Source of the DNA: Phanerodontia chrysosporium
Taxonomy: Eukaryota > Basidiomycota > Agaricomycetes > Polyporales > Phanerochaetaceae
Assembly: GCA_001910725.1 (NCBI GenBank)
Contig: MJGA01000004.1
Coordinates: 620,001-684,000, forward strand
Length of the DNA stretch: 64,000 nucleotides
Direction: 5' to 3'
Shown: positions 60,676 to 64,000 of the stretch, piece after piece
Numbering within the stretch: the first letter of the stretch is position 1
How the letters are laid out: each line of letters starts with the position of its first letter
Position numbers and translations under genes: made by a program
The notes under the pieces: model-generated
Databases searched by the model: none
Seen by the model: only the letters and a program-made list of their open reading frames with translations
Told to the model about the DNA's origin: nothing

Positions 60676-61873
60676 ATGATTTTGAACGCCATTCGCGGAT
60701 CCCTCCGCACTACAGCACCCACTCTGCTCCGTCGCAACATCGCGACGTCGACGATGAAGAGCCCGCTCCTCGCGGCACCACTGCGTCGGAGCGCGACCCC
60801 TGCCGTGTACAATCCAACTCAGTTCGCCCTTCGTAGCGTTGCAAGCCAGGTCTCGGGACGTCCAGGCTCTCAGACTATCGAGCACGCCGCAGAGAACGTC
60901 CGCGAGGAGCTCGGCAACTCCGCCGCTGACCTTGCGCGCACCATCGCTGGAGGCAACTATTTCGACGACTCTGTCAAGCCTCCGTCCAAGGAAACCTTCG
61001 TGAGTATCATCGTCCGTCTCCGTTTCATAGTTCTGACAGGGTTATAGCTCGGCATCACCAACGCAGTCGCCCATGCTGTTCCTCAACCCTATGTCGTCAT
61101 GGGACTTGCAGGAGCGCTGCCCTACCTTGGTTCTACTCTGACCACTATTTACCTTGCTCGTCAAGCGGGTGAAGCTGCTACAGGTACGCGGAGTCAGAGC
61201 CTACACGTTCAAAGTTAAATGTTGACCACTCTTCAGCGGCCATCACGTCCATTGACCCTGGCGTCGCCATCACCGTCCTTCATCAAGCGTTGGACATCCA
61301 AACTACCTATGGCGCCGTCCTCCTTTCCTTCCTCGGCGCTCTTCACTGGGGCTTCGAATTCGCGGGCTATGGTGGCCAGAAGGGGTACAGCCGCCTCCTA
61401 CTCGGTGCAGCCCCTGTCGTGTATGGCTGGGGAACTCTCGCGTTGGACCCTCTGAGCGCGCTGATCGCACAGTGGGCTGGTTTCACCGGACTCTGGTACG
61501 CAGACCTTAGAGCGACTGGTGCCGGTTGGAGTGAGTAGAGCTGTCGTGGAGTTATCAGGTGGTACATGCTAATGCATTGATTTCAGCTCCAAAATGGTAT
61601 TCCCAGTACCGCTTCTACCTCTCCATCCTCGTCGGCACCTGCATCATTGGCACGCTCGCAGCAACCTCATACTGGGGCCCGGTTGGTGGACATGGTCTTG
61701 TTAGCCATGACCTCCACGAGATCCGCGCCGAGCGCAAGTCTATGCACCCAGACAACCGCGGCCGCATCCCCGGGAACATCGAAGCCGTCCCAGCTCCCCC
61801 GGAAGCAGACAACTACGTGGTCGTAAAGAAGAAAGACACCCAACCGAAGGAAGGTCAGAACAACCAGCAGTAA
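60676..61873 (+). CDS. TMEM69-like mitochondrial membrane protein (DUF3429)
   Basis: A conserved multi-pass protein of unknown function. The N-terminus (MILNAIRGSLRTTAPTLLRR) is basic and hydroxylated, consistent with mitochondrial import. Membrane segments follow: VVMGLAGALPYLGSTLTTIY, TYGAVLLSFLGALHWGFEFA, LLLGAAPVVYGWGTLALDPL, ALIAQWAGFTGLWYADL and YLSILVGTCIIGTLAATSYW. The GAxHWG-type motif in the third block is typical of DUF3429. A charged tail ends PKEGQNNQQ. Three introns interrupt it and the frame is intact. Confidence 0.83.
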
Positions 61874-62041
61874 ACTTTGAGATTCAGTCTATGGACGATG
61901 TACCATAAGGTCAATTTTTGGACTCGTGTACAGCATATATGTAGTTCTAGTCTCTGGCCCTGTATGTACAAGATATCGTATTCATTCGTATCGGCCTCAT
62001 CGAAAGCGTGCTTGACGCGCGCGCAATATACGCGACGCGAA

Positions 62042-64000
62042 ATGGGCGCCTGCTCCCATCGAACCTGGTTCGACGCTGCCGCCATGCTCGCGGTCTGCAC
62101 CTCCTCCTCCCTCGTTCTCCTCGATCCTCCGACCCTCAAGAAGGCGCCGGCATCCGTCACTGCGACGAGCGCATTCTCGTCTGCGCCAACAGCGTGCACC
62201 TGGGCCCCGGACAACAGCTTTCTCTTTGTTGCAAATGACAATAGCATTCAACGATATGATCCAGCGGGTTCGCTCCTGAACACGATCCCAAGCGAACAGC
62301 CAGTCGCGGCGCTGACGAGCAAAGACAAGGGAAGCACTGTCGTCATTGGCAGCCAAGACCAGGTTTCGCTGCTCGACGCCAGCTCCGGGAAGGTCGCGTT
62401 CAGCCTCGAAACTCACAGCGGGTCCGTGAGCGGGCTAGCTCTGTCGCCGGATGGCGCCCTCCTCGCGTCGACATCAGGTTCTGTCATTCCTGAGGTGCAT
62501 GTGCACAACCTGTCTGGCGCGCTCCCGCACGTCGAGCTCCAGGGCCTGCCGCGCCGCGGCGATGTGCGCTCGTGCACGTTTCATCCACACTCGAAGGCGA
62601 AGCTCCTCGTTGCCGTCGGCCCGCAGCTGCTCGTATACGAAGTTGCGAAACCAAGTGCGCCTGTGAAGACTGTGCAGCTCGACAGGAAGGCCGGTGATGT
62701 AGTGGCAATAACGTGCAGCCCGTTCAGCAAGAGCCTCGTCGCGGTGGGGTGCAATGGAGGCGTGATTCACTTGGTCGACTTGGACAAGGAGAAAGGGTGC
62801 GTATGGCGGAATGCTCCATCATACGCTGGAATTCACGAGCATTGCAGGTTGTTCCGTACCATTCCTCTAGAAGCTCGCCTGCAGTCCCTCGTGTTCTCGC
62901 CAGAGGGAGCGGCGCTGTATGCAGGGACGGATGACGGGAAGCTCCTCATTCTTGATCTCCGCGCCTTGGACAAACCCCCCAAAAGTATCGACGTCGGCGG
63001 GCCGGTTGTATGCATGTCTGTCCAGGTCGGTCTATCCGTGCGTGCATGCATGATCGCCGCTCATCCTTCCCCGCAGCGGAAATTGAAGCCAAGTGAAAGC
63101 CCTGCGCGGCCGCGGCCGTCCGTTACTGCGCTCAGCAAGCGCAGAGCAGAGCCTGACAGCGCCGAAAAGCCCACGCGAACTTCGGTGGCGGGCTCGAGTG
63201 CGGTAGCCTCGTCGGGGTCGGCTCCGCTGTTGAAGCCGAGGGCGCCCACGGCCAGCAGAGGAGCTATCAGTCCTGGCCCGTCACCTGGACGTGTCGCGCG
63301 CACCAGAACGATCTCCGCGACCTCTTCGACACCCGCGAAACTGGCTGCGAAATCACGAAATGACAACAGCAAGAGCACGCCACCCGAGTCCAAGCCCCGT
63401 GTTACGGCTGATGCAGTCGAGAAGAATGAGGGGCCCTCTGCGAAGCTTGCGCCTGTGACCACGCGTGCTAGGACTGTGTCTGCGGCGACCAGCGCCAGTT
63501 CACGTGTGACGACAAGCAGCGTTGCCTCGAAGATTACACGCATATCGAGCTCGACAAGTGCGACGAGTGTTGAGGCTACCAGCCCTCGCACGCGGAAGGG
63601 CAGCGGGAGCGTTAAGCCATTGTCTCCCCTAGATCTCCTCTTCCTGAGGCTGGAAGTCGGGCAGCTACCCCTGGTAAGTATAATTCTCTGCTAGGCGTCA
63701 GAACTCGAATTGATATTGCAATCGCTTGTATTAGCCGAGAAACCTACTTCGAGAGTGAAGAAAACGATCGCGATGCTTGCTGCTGCAAATCAAGAGCGAA
63801 CGGCTGGCCCGAGCAGTGTGCGCACGAGGACGACGTCTACGACGTCTATCCGGTCGGTTTCGGGAACCATCGCCTCAGGTTCGACTACAGGTCGCGTCAG
63901 TGCCAGCGCAAGCGCGAGTACGAGTACGGTTTCCCCGACTACAACCAAGACACATGCTAGATCCCGGACGCTCTCTTCACGTTCGTCCGCGGGCAATGCC
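62042..64000 (+). CDS. WD40 repeat protein, NEDD1-like, cut by the window end
   Basis: The first ATG with a good context is at 62042 (MGACSHRTWFDAAAMLAVCT). About 350 residues form WD40-type blades: CTWAPDNSFLFVANDNSIQR, GSVSGLALSPDGALLASTSG, CTFHPHSKAKLLVAVGPQLL, AITCSPFSKSLVAVGCNGGV and SLVFSPEGAALYAGTDDGKL. A long S/T/P/R-rich region follows (from about 63070). This resembles fungal NEDD1-type proteins that recruit gamma-tubulin complexes, whose C-terminal helical domain would lie beyond the window. Introns near 62797, 63025 and 63680 are inferred. The function is suggested by architecture only. Confidence 0.6.

Noticed and set aside
61877..62041. N-terminal extension of the NEDD1-like open frame upstream of 62042
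   Set aside because: The frame is open, but the sequence is A/T-rich and directly abuts the previous gene's stop at 61873. The ATG at 62042 begins a convincing WD40 protein, so the upstream part is intergenic or leader.

Overview
This window looks like nuclear DNA from a wood-decay basidiomycete (Agaricomycetes, polypore-like). The evidence is GC-rich, intron-dense genes with short introns of about 45-65 nt, basidiomycete families (DUF6534 membrane protein, DUF4246 protein, F-box protein, S/P-rich disordered proteins), and a secreted haem cytochrome domain fused to a fungal cellulose-binding CBM1 module, a white-rot hallmark. I recognise about 27 protein genes. I saw no rRNA, tRNA, CRISPR array or intact transposon.

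Layout. From 0.2 to 17.3 kb all genes lie on the minus strand: a Zn2Cys6 transcription factor, an Erf2-like palmitoyltransferase, a SAC/hSac2 phosphoinositide phosphatase, proteasome subunit beta-5, a protein with a degenerate retropepsin-like fold, and the CBM1 cytochrome. From 17.9 to 27.8 kb come SNU13 (+), UBC9 (-), a methyltransferase (+), mitoribosomal mS38 (+), a 1.8 kb stretch with no clear gene, a disordered protein (+) and an inositol polyphosphate 5-phosphatase (+). From 28 to 36 kb come an MFS transporter (-), glia maturation factor (+), the GPI mannosyltransferase PIG-M (-), SAR1 (-) and SRP receptor beta (-). From 36.9 to 45.3 kb come a DUF4246 protein (+), mitoribosomal uL3m (-), an Rrn6-like Pol I factor (+) and a mitochondrial carrier (+). 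From 46.3 to 57.2 kb come UTP21 (-), a Tim17-like protein (+), a WDR53-like protein (-), a glutamine synthetase (+) and a DUF6534 protein (+). From 57.6 kb to the end come an F-box protein (-), PAM17 (+), a TMEM69-like protein (+) and a NEDD1-like WD40 protein cut by the window edge.

Function. This is mostly a housekeeping neighbourhood. Several genes serve mitochondria (mS38, uL3m, carrier, PAM17, the TMEM69-like and Tim17-like proteins), several serve ribosome or snoRNP biogenesis (SNU13, UTP21, Rrn6-like), and several serve the early secretory pathway (SAR1, SRP receptor beta, PIG-M, Erf2). The main accessory item is the secreted CBM1 cytochrome. I found no obvious gene cluster or novel multi-gene system.

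The most important caution is technical. At least thirteen places in eight or nine genes, including the essential SAR1, need one extra base to keep a conserved reading frame. Every case is a deletion, usually in a short homopolymer or triplet run. This pattern fits uncorrected base-calling deletions better than pseudogenes, and gene models here should be read with that in mind. Exon joins were inferred by eye from GT(GC)-AG signals and family conservation. Unless stated otherwise, start codons are the best in-frame ATG.
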